NCBI GenBank assembly: GCA_016212245.1
Contig: JACRGU010000170.1
Coordinates: forward strand, 1 to 14,676
DNA from: Nitrospirota bacterium
Lineage (GTDB): Bacteria; Nitrospirota; Thermodesulfovibrionia; Thermodesulfovibrionales; SM23-35
DNA: 14,676 nucleotides
Direction: 5' to 3'
Part shown: in pieces, positions 1 through 7,279 of the stretch
Layout: the number at the start of each line of letters is the position of its first letter
How positions within the stretch are numbered: the first letter of the stretch is position 1
Made by a program: the position numbers and the translations under genes
The notes under the pieces: model-generated
The model's input: the letters and a program-made list of their open reading frames with translations, nothing else
What the model was told of the DNA's origin: nothing
The model's database searches: none

Positions 1-45
1 ATTCTCTGCCTTGCCAAATGGACTTTTCAGGTGGTATTCTTAGTT

Positions 46-2601
46 GTGAATCTATCATATCTTCAGAAACCAAGCAGATACATAAACAATGAGCTCAATT
101 CCCTTCGTAAGGAAGCCCCTGTAAGGGTTGCCCTCGCATTCCCTGACGTGTATGAGGTAGGTATGTCCCATCTCGGACTCAAAATCCTTTACAGAATAAT
201 CGATGACCTGCCGTATGCATCTGCTGAGAGGGTATTTTCACCATGGCTCGACCTTGAGACCGAGATAAAGGCAAAAGGGATTCTCCTTTCATCTCTGGAA
301 TCAAACCGTCCATTAAGAGATTTTGACATCGTTGGTTTCAGCCTCCAGTATGAGCTTTCATATACAACAGTCCTGAATATGCTTTATCTCGGCGGAATTC
401 CAATAAGAGTAGCAGATAGAGTTAATGGTCAGGGATCAGGGAGAAAATGGCCACTTATTATTGCCGGGGGACCATGTACTGTTAACCCTTCTCCTATGTC
501 TCCTTTTATTGATGCATTTCTCATAGGTGATGGCGAGGATGCTATTAAAGAGATTATTGCTACATTTTATCAGTGGAAGAAAGAAGGGGACAGTAAAAAG
601 GAGTCTCTTCTTCGTGCCCTTTCTGAGATTGCGGGGATGTATGTCCCTTCTGTTCACTCATCACTCATCACTCATCACTCATCACTAATTAAGAGGCGTT
701 TTATAGAATCCCTCGATAATGCCCCTTATCCAGATAATCCTATTGTGCCGTATACCTCAATCATCCATGACAGGATAAATGTCGAGGTTTCGAGGGGTTG
801 TTCGATGGGCTGCAGGTTCTGTCAGGCAGGCATGACATACAGGCCTGTTCGTGAGAGGAGTCCTGAAAGGGCTCTTGAGATCGCAGAAAACTCCTTAAAA
901 AATACAGGCTACGAGGAGGTTGCATTCACATCCCTGAGTGCAGGAGACTATAGCTGTCTCTTACAGCTTTTAAAGGCATTTAATGAAAAATTTTCGGGAA
1001 AAAAGGTTGCCCTTTCACTCCCATCTCTCAGGGTTGGATCCGTAAACCAGGATGTCCTCAGAGAGATACGTGTTGTGAGGAAAACAGGTTTTACTATCGC
1101 ACCCGAGGCAGGAACTGACAGGCTCAGACGGGTAATCAATAAAGACTTTAAAGAAGAGGACTATAAACAGGCTCTCAAGGCGCTATTTGAAGAAGGCTGG
1201 CATAATCTCAAGCTATATTTCATGATAGGTCTTCCAACAGAGACCGAAGAAGATATAGCTGAGATCCCTGAAATGGTTATGAAACCACTTAAAATCGCAA
1301 GACAGTATACTAAAAGGTTTGTGAATATAAGCATAGGGCTTTCCCCATTTGTCCCAAAACCACATACGCCGTTTCAGTGGTATGGACAGAACAGTCTTGA
1401 TGAGCTTAAAAGAAAAAGGGATTATCTTAAGGATGTTCTGACAAAAAAAGGTTTTAGGGTTAAAGACCATGACGTGGAAATGAGCCTTCTTGAAGCAGCC
1501 CTTACCCGCGGTGATGAAAGCCTCGCTCTCTTGATAGAAAAGGCCTGGTCCCTCGGATGCAGACTTGATGGATGGTCAGAAGCCTTTGACTTTGAGAAAT
1601 GGAAAATGGCGATGGAACTTACAGGTATAGATGTTGAACCATTTGCGATGAGGGTTTACGAGAAATCAGATACACTCCCCTGGGATTATATAGATATCGG
1701 TGTGACTAAAGAATTTCTATGGAAAGAATACCAGAGGGCTCTGGCATGTGACATCACCCCTGATTGCAGAAAGACCTGCCACGCATGCGGGCTTGAATGT
1801 AAAACTACAGTCAATAGTCAACAGTCAACAAAACAGTCATTAGTCATTAGTCATCAGTCATTAGTAAAAACCAGTGACCAGTGGCTAATGACCAATGACC
1901 GATCTGCTAACTCGTCTTTCGTCACTTGTCACTCGTCACTGAAAAAGCCTGTTAGGATAAGGGCAGAATTTTCAAAGACAGGCCGGCTGCGTTACCTTTC
2001 ACATCTCGAACTTGTGACAGTATTACTTAGGGCGATGCATAGGGCAGGGTTTCCACTCGAGTATTCTAAGGGCTTTCATCCATCTCCTAAGATATCCTTT
2101 GGCCCTGCACTTGGGGTTGGTGTTGCAGGACTGAGAGAGTATTTTGATATGGAAATAGTCCCGCCTTTTGATATTGATCTAAACAGGGCACGTCTCAATA
2201 ATACCCTGCCTGAAGGGATTTATATAAAAGAAATGGCAGTCATACCAGCTAAAGAAAAATCTCTGAGCAGCTTTGTGATAAGATACGAATATAAGATAAA
2301 GGGTCATGACTTATCGGGTATCCACAGATTCCTATTAGAAAAAGAGGTAAACGTAGAGAGAAGGGGGGGTATTATAAACATCAGGGCAATGGTGGAAGAG
2401 GGAAGGCTAATTGATGAAGGGACAGTAAATTTAATCGCGGTAGACTCAGGAAATACAAAGGTCAGGCTAAGCGAACTTCTTCCTGTAGTCTTTAATGTCC
2501 CCTTAAAAGAGCTGGATATAACAAGGTTAGCCCTTTATGGGTGGAAAAGTGGTTGGGTAACACCCCTTGAAAGGGAAAAGACATGGACAGTGAAATTCTG
2601 A
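46..2601 (+). CDS. B12-binding/radical SAM protein (TIGR03960-like) fused to DUF2344 (TIGR03936-like)
   Basis: A cobalamin-binding-like N-terminal region (about residues 25-180, with AFPDVYEVGMSHLGLKILY and AGGPCTVNPSP) leads into a radical SAM core whose cluster motif SRGCSMGCRFC gives Cys at about residues 252, 256 and 259 counted from this start. A C-terminal DUF2344 domain follows (from about KPVRIRAEFSKTGRLRYLSHL to the end). The two halves are separate neighbouring genes in many bacteria and fused in others; they are linked to RNA or ribosome-associated modification, but the exact reaction is not settled. I chose GTG at 46, which follows AGGTGG at 29-34; the same frame is open to GTG at 31. 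A second frame ends in TAG at 41-43 and may be the tail of an upstream gene. The gene overlaps rng by 19 bases, implying coupled translation. Two heptamer-repeat patches (654-688 and about 1806-1940) are translated in frame; the second forms the Ser/Gln/His-rich linker between the two domains. Confidence 0.88.
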   Translation: MNLSYLQKPSRYINNELNSLRKEAPVRVALAFPDVYEVGMSHLGLKILYRIIDDLPYASAERVFSPWLDLETEIKAKGILLSSLESNRPLRDFDIVGFSLQYELSYTTVLNMLYLGGIPIRVADRVNGQGSGRKWPLIIAGGPCTVNPSPMSPFIDAFLIGDGEDAIKEIIATFYQWKKEGDSKKESLLRALSEIAGMYVPSVHSSLITHHSSLIKRRFIESLDNAPYPDNPIVPYTSIIHDRINVEVSRGCSMGCRFCQAGMTYRPVRERSPERALEIAENSLKNTGYEEVAFTSLSAGDYSCLLQLLKAFNEKFSGKKVALSLPSLRVGSVNQDVLREIRVVRKTGFTIAPEAGTDRLRRVINKDFKEEDYKQALKALFEEGWHNLKLYFMIGLPTETEEDIAEIPEMVMKPLKIARQYTKRFVNISIGLSPFVPKPHTPFQWYGQNSLDELKRKRDYLKDVLTKKGFRVKDHDVEMSLLEAALTRGDESLALLIEKAWSLGCRLDGWSEAFDFEKWKMAMELTGIDVEPFAMRVYEKSDTLPWDYIDIGVTKEFLWKEYQRALACDITPDCRKTCHACGLECKTTVNSQQSTKQSLVISHQSLVKTSDQWLMTNDRSANSSFVTCHSSLKKPVRIRAEFSKTGRLRYLSHLELVTVLLRAMHRAGFPLEYSKGFHPSPKISFGPALGVGVAGLREYFDMEIVPPFDIDLNRARLNNTLPEGIYIKEMAVIPAKEKSLSSFVIRYEYKIKGHDLSGIHRFLLEKEVNVERRGGIINIRAMVEEGRLIDEGTVNLIAVDSGNTKVRLSELLPVVFNVPLKELDITRLALYGWKSGWVTPLEREKTWTVKF
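654..688. repeat. Heptamer tandem repeat within the radical SAM gene (patch 1)
   Basis: Four consecutive TCACTCA units and one TCACTAA occur at 654-688, in phase at 7 bases. They encode HSSLITHHSSLI in the host protein, in a loop between the B12-binding-like region and the radical SAM core. Confidence 0.9.
1806..1940. repeat. Heptamer repeat patch 2, between the radical SAM and DUF2344 domains
   Basis: The patch consists of degenerate 7-mers: ACAGTCA, ATAGTCA, TTAGTCA, TCAGTCA, then ACCAGTG, ACCAATG, then GTCACTT, GTCACTC, GTCACTG. The unit changes orientation along the patch, since CAGTGAC-type and GTCACTG-type units are reverse complements. It is translated in frame into a low-complexity linker rich in Ser, Gln, Thr and His. 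Confidence 0.85.
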
Positions 2602-4088
2602 TTAGTGTAACACGGGAAGAAATCAGGGTCGGCCTTTTAGAAGGAGGGCAGGTCGTTGAATTCTATGTTGAGAGAAAGCGTGATGCAAGCCTCGTTGGGA
2701 ACATTTATAAAGGCAGGGTCGTAAAAATCCTGCCTGGTATGCAGTCAGCCTTTGTAGACATCGGACTTGAAAAAGCAACCTTCCTCTATGTTGCTGATAT
2801 TCATGCTGACATAGAAGAATATGCCCCATTCCTCGAGGAAGAAGAAAAAGACAATTCCATCGAGCTGATTTCAAAGAGGGGGAGAGTAGAACTCCCCATA
2901 GATGAGCTTATCCAGGAAGGACAGGAGATACTCGTACAGGTATCAAAGGACCCTATTGGAAGTAAGGGTGCAAGGGTCACCTCGTATATAACACTCCCTG
3001 GCAGATACCTTGTGCTTATGCCGAATGTCGAGCATATCGGTATATCAAGGAGGATATCTGATGAAAAAGAGCGCTGCAGGCTTAAGGCTATTGTCGAAGA
3101 TATAAGGCCAAAGGGGTATGGACTGATTATAAGGACAGCGAGTGAAGGTTCTACGACAGAAGAGATAGAAAAAGACCTCGAGTTTCTAAATCTACTCTGG
3201 GAAAACACCCAGAAGAAAAAGGAAAGGGTCTCTGCACCATGTCTGCTTTACAGCGACCTTGACCTTGTCTTCAGGAGTGTACGGGACCTCATAAGCCAGG
3301 ATGTCAGAAGACTTGTTATAGACTCTAAGGAAGAATACGAGAGGATTAAGGAGTTTACCAGGACCTATTTCCCGAAACTTTCAGAAAAGATAGAACTCTA
3401 TGAAGATACTGAGCCGATATTCGATACGTTTGGAATTGAGCTTGACGTATCAAGGGCACTCGGAAGAAAGGTCTGGCTGAAATCTGGTGGCTATATAGTT
3501 GTTGACCAGACTGAGGCGATGACTGTCATAGATGTGAATACAGGTAAATTTGTCGGGAAAAAAGAGCTTGAAGATACAATACTAAAGACCAACCTTGAAG
3601 CAGTAAAGGAGATAGCATACCAGATAAGGCTCAGGAACCTTGGGGGAATCATAATAGTGGATTTCATAGATATGGAAAAACTGGAAAACAGAGAAAGGGT
3701 ATTCAATGCATTTACTGAGGCCATGAAAAAAGACAGGGCCAAAAATACAATTTCTCACATATCAGAACTCGGTCTTATACAGATGACAAGAAAACGTGTC
3801 AGAGAAAGCCTCGGCAGAGCACTGTCCGAACCGTGCCCTTACTGTGAAGGCAAGGGTTTTGTCAAGTCGCCCAGAACCCTCTGCTACGAAATACTCAGAA
3901 AGATAAAGAAACTTGCAAGACATGGCAATGAAAAGATAATTATAACTGCCCATCCATCTGTTGCTGAACTCCTATCTGACGAGGAGAGATTAGGGATCGA
4001 GGACATAGAAGGTCAGTATGGCGTGAAGGTTATTATAAGGGCTAACAGTAACATGCATCAGGAAAACTATGAGGCCACAGTGTTATGA
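2583..4088 (+). CDS. rng: Ribonuclease E/G family protein (RNase G-like)
   Basis: This is a single-strand endoribonuclease of the RNase E/G family, acting in rRNA 5'-end maturation and mRNA decay. At 501 aa it is close to the usual RNase G length and lacks the long C-terminal scaffold of RNase E. The order is: an S1-type RNA-binding domain near residues 35-125 (GNIYKGRVVKILPGMQSAFV, DIG, then LVQVSKDPIGSKGARVTSYI), the catalytic DNase I-like region with metal-binding Asp317 (VIDVNTGKFVG) and Asp360 (IIIVDFIDM), and the Zn-link CPYCEGKG with Cys418 and Cys421. The ATG at 2583 overlaps the preceding gene and is preceded by purine-rich AAGGGAAAAG. Its position directly after a TIGR03960/TIGR03936 gene is a widespread arrangement, consistent with a shared role in RNA or ribosome metabolism. 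All family-defining residues I can check are present. Confidence 0.95.
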   Translation: MDSEILISVTREEIRVGLLEGGQVVEFYVERKRDASLVGNIYKGRVVKILPGMQSAFVDIGLEKATFLYVADIHADIEEYAPFLEEEEKDNSIELISKRGRVELPIDELIQEGQEILVQVSKDPIGSKGARVTSYITLPGRYLVLMPNVEHIGISRRISDEKERCRLKAIVEDIRPKGYGLIIRTASEGSTTEEIEKDLEFLNLLWENTQKKKERVSAPCLLYSDLDLVFRSVRDLISQDVRRLVIDSKEEYERIKEFTRTYFPKLSEKIELYEDTEPIFDTFGIELDVSRALGRKVWLKSGGYIVVDQTEAMTVIDVNTGKFVGKKELEDTILKTNLEAVKEIAYQIRLRNLGGIIIVDFIDMEKLENRERVFNAFTEAMKKDRAKNTISHISELGLIQMTRKRVRESLGRALSEPCPYCEGKGFVKSPRTLCYEILRKIKKLARHGNEKIIITAHPSVAELLSDEERLGIEDIEGQYGVKVIIRANSNMHQENYEATVL

Positions 4089-4097
4089 GAGTAAGGA

Positions 4098-4126
4098 GGG
4101 GATAGCCCTGGGAGCGGTTTTAGATA
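4098..4126. repeat. Intergenic repeat, copy 1 (short form) before larE
   Basis: The segment begins GGGGATAGCCCTGGGAGCGG and continues TTTTAGAT. It aligns with the segments before glcF and fmdB. It lies between a strong Shine-Dalgarno-like AAGGAGGGG (4093-4101) and the larE ATG at 4127, so the SD is about 25 bases from the start. The GGG/CCC pair could form a tiny hairpin. Function unknown. Confidence 0.5.
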
Positions 4127-4933
4127 ATGAAAGACACTAAATTAACAAAACTTATAGAACTCCTCAAGGATATGCAGAGTGCTGTCCTTGCCTATTCTGG
4201 AGGTGTTGACAGCACATTTCTCCTGAAAGCACTACAGCTTTCAGGCATAAAGGTGCTCGCTGTTACAGCCGTTTCAGAGACAACCCCCTATAACGACCTG
4301 CTGACTGCAAAAAACATGACAGCAGAGTTCGGGATGGAGCACAGGATTATAAAAACAGAAGAGCTTTTTATAGAAGAATTTGCCCAAAATACACCTGATA
4401 GATGTTTTTTCTGTAAGGATGAACTATTCAAAAAACTTACTGATATCGCCTCATCAGAGGGATACAGGTCTATACTTGACGGGAGCAACATGGATGATAT
4501 ATCAGACTACAGACCTGGTAGAAAGGCTGCAGCAAAATATAATGTGAGAAGCCCATTGATAGAGGCCAGATTTACAAAGAAGGATATAAGGGAGGCATCA
4601 AGAAAATTAGGACTTCCGACATGGGATAGACCATCCTCTCCCTGCCTTTCATCGAGATTTCCTTATGGCGAACATATAACCAGAGAGGCGTTAAAACAGG
4701 TTGCATCTGCAGAAGAATTCCTAAAGAGCATTGGATTCCATGAGTTAAGGGTCAGGCATCATGGAGATGTGGCGAGGATAGAGGTTGGGGAAGATGAAAT
4801 TGAGATGATGCTCAGCCCTGAAAAAAGAAGAATGATTTCTGAGACATTGAGATCTCTCGGTTATAAATTCATATCACTTGACCTTGATGGCTACAGAAGT
4901 GGGAGTATGAACAGGGTAATTGACAGGGGATAA
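4127..4933 (+). CDS. larE: ATP-dependent sacrificial sulfur transferase LarE
   Basis: LarE belongs to the PP-loop ATP pyrophosphatase superfamily. In characterised members it adenylylates the nicotinic acid-derived precursor and donates sulfur from its own cysteine to build the nickel-pincer cofactor of lactate racemase and related LarA-type enzymes. The PP-loop YSGGVDST lies at residues 23-30. The segment SSPCLSSRFPYGEHI places Cys173 at the position equivalent to the sacrificial cysteine. A CFFCKDELF motif is also present. The length (268 aa) is normal for the family. The start is ATG at 4127; the only strong SD-like sequence is unusually far upstream, with a repeat copy in between. The next gene is a GlcF-like Fe-S subunit of the type used in lactate or glycolate oxidation, which would fit a lactate-related role. 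LarA, LarB and LarC are not in the window. Confidence 0.93.
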   Translation: MKDTKLTKLIELLKDMQSAVLAYSGGVDSTFLLKALQLSGIKVLAVTAVSETTPYNDLLTAKNMTAEFGMEHRIIKTEELFIEEFAQNTPDRCFFCKDELFKKLTDIASSEGYRSILDGSNMDDISDYRPGRKAAAKYNVRSPLIEARFTKKDIREASRKLGLPTWDRPSSPCLSSRFPYGEHITREALKQVASAEEFLKSIGFHELRVRHHGDVARIEVGEDEIEMMLSPEKRRMISETLRSLGYKFISLDLDGYRSGSMNRVIDRG

Positions 4934-4960
4934 CCCTTTGAGCGGTTTTGGATTCCGATT
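4926..4960. repeat. Intergenic repeat, copy 2 (short form) at the larE/glcF junction
   Basis: The segment reads GGGGATAACCCTTTGAGCGG followed by TTTTGGATTCCGATT. It covers the larE stop codon (4931-4933) and both TTG codons (4948 and 4960) available to start the following gene. It aligns base for base over most of its length with the left part of the larger element at 6915-7021. Confidence 0.6.
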
Positions 4961-6174
4961 TGAAGGAAAGTATCTATATCACCGAACTCTCAAAATGTGT
5001 CCGTTGCGGGAGCTGCAAGGCATTCTGTCCAACATACGATGAAGATACAACAGAGGCGATGGGTGCAAGGGGAAGGCTTACACTCCTGTGGGGACTTTCT
5101 ACAGGACAGCTTAAGCCATCTAAAATATTAAATGCCCGCATCTTCAGTTGTATATTATGTGGTGCATGCTCAGGATTATGTCCGCCCGGAGTTGATATAA
5201 CAGAGGCCATATACCACGGTAGAAGCCTTCTAAAAAACACTGACAAAAAGAGGCTGTATCTTCGCTTACTTACAAGGTTTTCTACAAAGAGGCCGAAACT
5301 GAGTTTCAGGCTTCTGAGTATGACCCAACATATTTTATTCCCATACCTGTTGAAAAGGGGGGTCCTTCCGTTTCAACCTGAACTGCCTGAAAGCCCTCTA
5401 AAGGATGGGCATCAGGTATACACGGTTTCAAAAAAGAAAGGCAGAGTTGCAGTTTTTACAGGGTGCATTGTTAATTTCCTTTACCCTCATTTAGGAGAAT
5501 CTCTAATCAATATCCTCCAGAGGCTTGGTTATGAAGTAATCCTTCCAATGGGTGAGGTGTGCTGTGGTGTACCATTAAGAACCCTTGGCCTTGAGGAAGA
5601 GGCTATAGAACTTGCAAAAAAGAATATCCGGATATTCAGCAGGCTAAATGTTGAGGCGATACTGAGTCTCTGCCCAACATGTACACTTGCCATTAAAGTA
5701 GAGTACCCAAAGCTTATAGGCGAAGGCATTGGAAAGGCAATGGATATATCAAGCTTCCTTGTAGATAAAATAGATTCTTGTCACTCCCCGGCCTCGCTCC
5801 GCGAAGCGGGGCAGGCGTCACTCGTCACTCGTCACTATTCTACTGCAACTTACCATGACCCCTGCCACCTTAACTATGGATTGGGTATTAAAAGAGAGCC
5901 GAGAGAGATTATTAAAAACATTGGGATTGATTTAATCGAGACCGAAGGAGAGAGATGCTGTGGCTCTGGAGGTCTCTTCAGCTTATCCTATCGAGAAATC
6001 TCAGAGGGACTACTCGAGAAGCGTATAGAGGACTTTAAAAAGACAGGGGCAGAGACAATCATTACTTCATGCCCGGGATGCGTGATGCAATTGAGCCGTG
6101 GTGTTAAAGATACGCCGGTATTGCATTTAATCGAGATTCTCAAGGAGGCATATTGCAAGAGAAGTAACAAATAA
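4948..6174 (+). CDS. glcF: GlcF-like (Fe-S)-binding subunit with two CCG domains
   Basis: This is an iron-sulfur electron-transfer subunit of the glycolate/lactate oxidase (GlcF) and heterodisulfide-reductase-like CCG family. Two 4Fe-4S ferredoxin motifs occur: CVRCGSCKAFCP (Cys17, 20, 23, 27) and CILCGACSGLCP (Cys68, 71, 74, 78). Two CCG domains follow, centred on VCCG (Cys205-206) and RCCGSGG (Cys337-338), each with a partner motif (CPTC, SCPGC). It normally passes electrons from a flavin GlcD-type subunit to a quinone or other carrier; no GlcD is visible here. The start is uncertain: an in-frame TGA at 4939-4941 leaves only TTG 4948 or TTG 4960, both inside a repeat copy. Residues about 278-297 are encoded by heptamer repeats plus a 30-bp GC-rich hairpin, inserted in frame between the CCG domains. 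Confidence 0.88.
   Translation: MDSDLKESIYITELSKCVRCGSCKAFCPTYDEDTTEAMGARGRLTLLWGLSTGQLKPSKILNARIFSCILCGACSGLCPPGVDITEAIYHGRSLLKNTDKKRLYLRLLTRFSTKRPKLSFRLLSMTQHILFPYLLKRGVLPFQPELPESPLKDGHQVYTVSKKKGRVAVFTGCIVNFLYPHLGESLINILQRLGYEVILPMGEVCCGVPLRTLGLEEEAIELAKKNIRIFSRLNVEAILSLCPTCTLAIKVEYPKLIGEGIGKAMDISSFLVDKIDSCHSPASLREAGQASLVTRHYSTATYHDPCHLNYGLGIKREPREIIKNIGIDLIETEGERCCGSGGLFSLSYREISEGLLEKRIEDFKKTGAETIITSCPGCVMQLSRGVKDTPVLHLIEILKEAYCKRSNK
5780..5837. repeat. Heptamer repeat patch 3 with an embedded GC-rich hairpin, inside glcF
   Basis: GTCACTC at 5780-5786 is followed by a 30-bp GC-rich segment (5787-5816) and then GTCACTC, GTCACTC, GTCACTA (5817-5837). The 30-bp segment can fold with arms GCCTCGCTCCGC and GCGGGGCAGGC around a GAA loop, with small bulges. 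Thirty bases keep the frame open. The rest of GlcF is intact on both sides. Confidence 0.8.
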
Positions 6175-6228
6175 TGAGTTTGTAGTATAATGTTATCCTA
6201 AAATTTGGAAATAAGAAGTGAGGGGGTT

Positions 6229-6879
6229 ATGAAATTCTTCATTGACACAGCAAATATTGAGGAGATTAAGAAGGCATGGGAGCTTGGTGTTATAGATGGT
6301 GTAACAACAAACCCATCTCTCATATCAAAGGAGAGTAGAGACCCAGTTACATTACTAAAGGAAATCTGCAGTATTGTCAATGGCCCTGTGAGTGCTGAGG
6401 CGGTAAGCCTGACTGTAAATGAGATGGTCAGGGAAGCTGAGTTTCTCTCAAATATTCATAAGAACATTGTGATAAAAATCCCGATGACTGAGGAAGGACT
6501 CAGGGCAGTAAAGAGGCTGTCAGGCATGGGCATCAAGACAAATGTGACCCTCGTCTTTTCTCCAAGCCAGGCCCTACTTGCTGCAAAGGCAGGTGCAACT
6601 TATGTGAGTCCTTTTGTCGGAAGGCTCGATGATATAAGTCATTACGGAATGGGAATTGTCAGTGAGATAATAGAGATATATGAAAACTATGCGTTTGATA
6701 CCGAGGTAATAGTAGCCAGTGTGAGGAACCCACTTCATGTTGTAGAGGCTGCAAAGATGGGTGCTCATATCGCAACAATTCCTTATTCTGTTATAATGCA
6801 ATTAATAAGGCACCCACTTACAGACATAGGTATTGAAAGGTTTTTAAAGGATTGGGAGAAGGTACCGAAGAAACAGTGA
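6229..6879 (+). CDS. fsa: Fructose-6-phosphate aldolase / TalC-type transaldolase
   Basis: This is a class I aldolase of the short transaldolase (Fsa/TalC) family, a TIM barrel that uses a Schiff-base lysine in the non-oxidative pentose phosphate pathway or in fructose-6-phosphate cleavage. The 216-aa length is typical. The N-terminus MKFFIDTANIEEI and the VTTNPSL motif (residues 25-31) are family hallmarks. Lys83 in NIVIKIPMT is the predicted Schiff-base lysine, and SPFVGRLDD follows. I placed the start at ATG 6229 behind GAGGGGG (6220-6226); a longer frame opening at TTG 6205 has no homologous-looking N-terminus. An isolated TATAAT occurs at 6186-6191 but lacks a good -35 box. From sequence alone I cannot decide between transaldolase and fructose-6-phosphate aldolase activity. 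Confidence 0.93.
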   Translation: MKFFIDTANIEEIKKAWELGVIDGVTTNPSLISKESRDPVTLLKEICSIVNGPVSAEAVSLTVNEMVREAEFLSNIHKNIVIKIPMTEEGLRAVKRLSGMGIKTNVTLVFSPSQALLAAKAGATYVSPFVGRLDDISHYGMGIVSEIIEIYENYAFDTEVIVASVRNPLHVVEAAKMGAHIATIPYSVIMQLIRHPLTDIGIERFLKDWEKVPKKQ

Positions 6880-6907
6880 ATAGTTAATAGTTATCAGTGA
6901 ACAGAAA
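6875..6907. repeat. Heptamer repeat patch 4, at and after the fsa stop codon
   Basis: Degenerate 7-mers AACAGTG, AATAGTT, AATAGTT, ATCAGTG, AACAGAA run across the fsa stop codon into the spacer. They are more diverged than the other patches but keep the same period. Confidence 0.65.
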
Positions 6908-6914
6908 TTTTGAG

Positions 6915-7021
6915 AGGAGATGACCCTTGAGCGGCTTTGAATTCCGATAAATCGGAATTCACCTCGGAGCCCCGCACTATAACATAGTGCGGGGCGAGAA
7001 TGAGCGAAAGGGTCATCTCCT
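6915..7021. repeat. 107-bp three-stem palindromic element (long form of the intergenic repeat)
   Basis: The ends AGGAGATGACCCTT (6915-6928) and AAGGGTCATCTCCT (7008-7021) are perfect 14-bp inverted repeats. Inside are two further perfect hairpins: 6938-6961 (11-bp arms TGAATTCCGAT, AA loop) and 6969-6995 (12-bp arms GCCCCGCACTAT, AAC loop). The element therefore folds as a closing stem plus two arms in either strand. TGAGCG occurs next to both outer arms. Its left third matches the short copies before larE and glcF. It fills the spacer between fsa and the FmdB-family gene; I see no transposase nearby. Confidence 0.85.
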
Positions 7022-7040
7022 ATCAATGAAGAGTTAAAAA

Positions 7041-7253
7041 ATGCCGATATACGAATATAAATGTAACAATTGCAGTGAAGACTTTGAGAGGCTTATCTTT
7101 GGAAATCAGAAGGTCAACTGCCCAAAATGTGGTTCTGATGACATAAAAAAGAAGTTTTCAACCTTTGGTATGAGTGGCGTGGAAAAACCATTTGCCGGTT
7201 CATCATCAAGCTGCACCTCCTGCAGCAAAAATACATGCAGTACATGCGAATAA
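7041..7253 (+). CDS. FmdB family zinc ribbon protein
   Basis: This is a 70-aa protein starting MPIYEYKCNNC, the signature of the FmdB/CxxC_CXXC_SSSS regulatory-type zinc ribbon family. Cys8/Cys11 and Cys27/Cys30 form the zinc site. The C-terminal tail carries a further Cys58-x2-Cys61 and Cys66-x2-Cys69, which could bind metal or form a second small ribbon. The family name comes from a putative regulator of formamidase or amidase operons, but most members have no known function. The ATG at 7041 lies 19 bases after the large palindromic element and has only a weak upstream purine stretch (GAAGAG). It is probably a short cytosolic protein. Confidence 0.88.
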   Translation: MPIYEYKCNNCSEDFERLIFGNQKVNCPKCGSDDIKKKFSTFGMSGVEKPFAGSSSSCTSCSKNTCSTCE

Positions 7254-7279
7254 AAAAGTTTGGAGTCCAACTATTTATT

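Noticed and set aside
654..688. Possible CRISPR array from regularly repeated TCACTCA units
   Set aside because: The units are 7 bases, contiguous and without spacers, and lie inside a coding gene; no cas genes are present.
6205..6228. Upstream TTG start extending fsa by 8 residues
   Set aside because: The ATG at 6229 has a strong SD (GAGGGGG) at proper distance and gives the typical family N-terminus MKFFIDTAN.
7254..7279. Bidirectional terminator between the fmdB-like gene and the convergent lipoprotein gene (TTGGAGTCCAA)
   Set aside because: The palindrome has only five base pairs with a one-base centre, too little for a stable hairpin, and no proper T-run follows.
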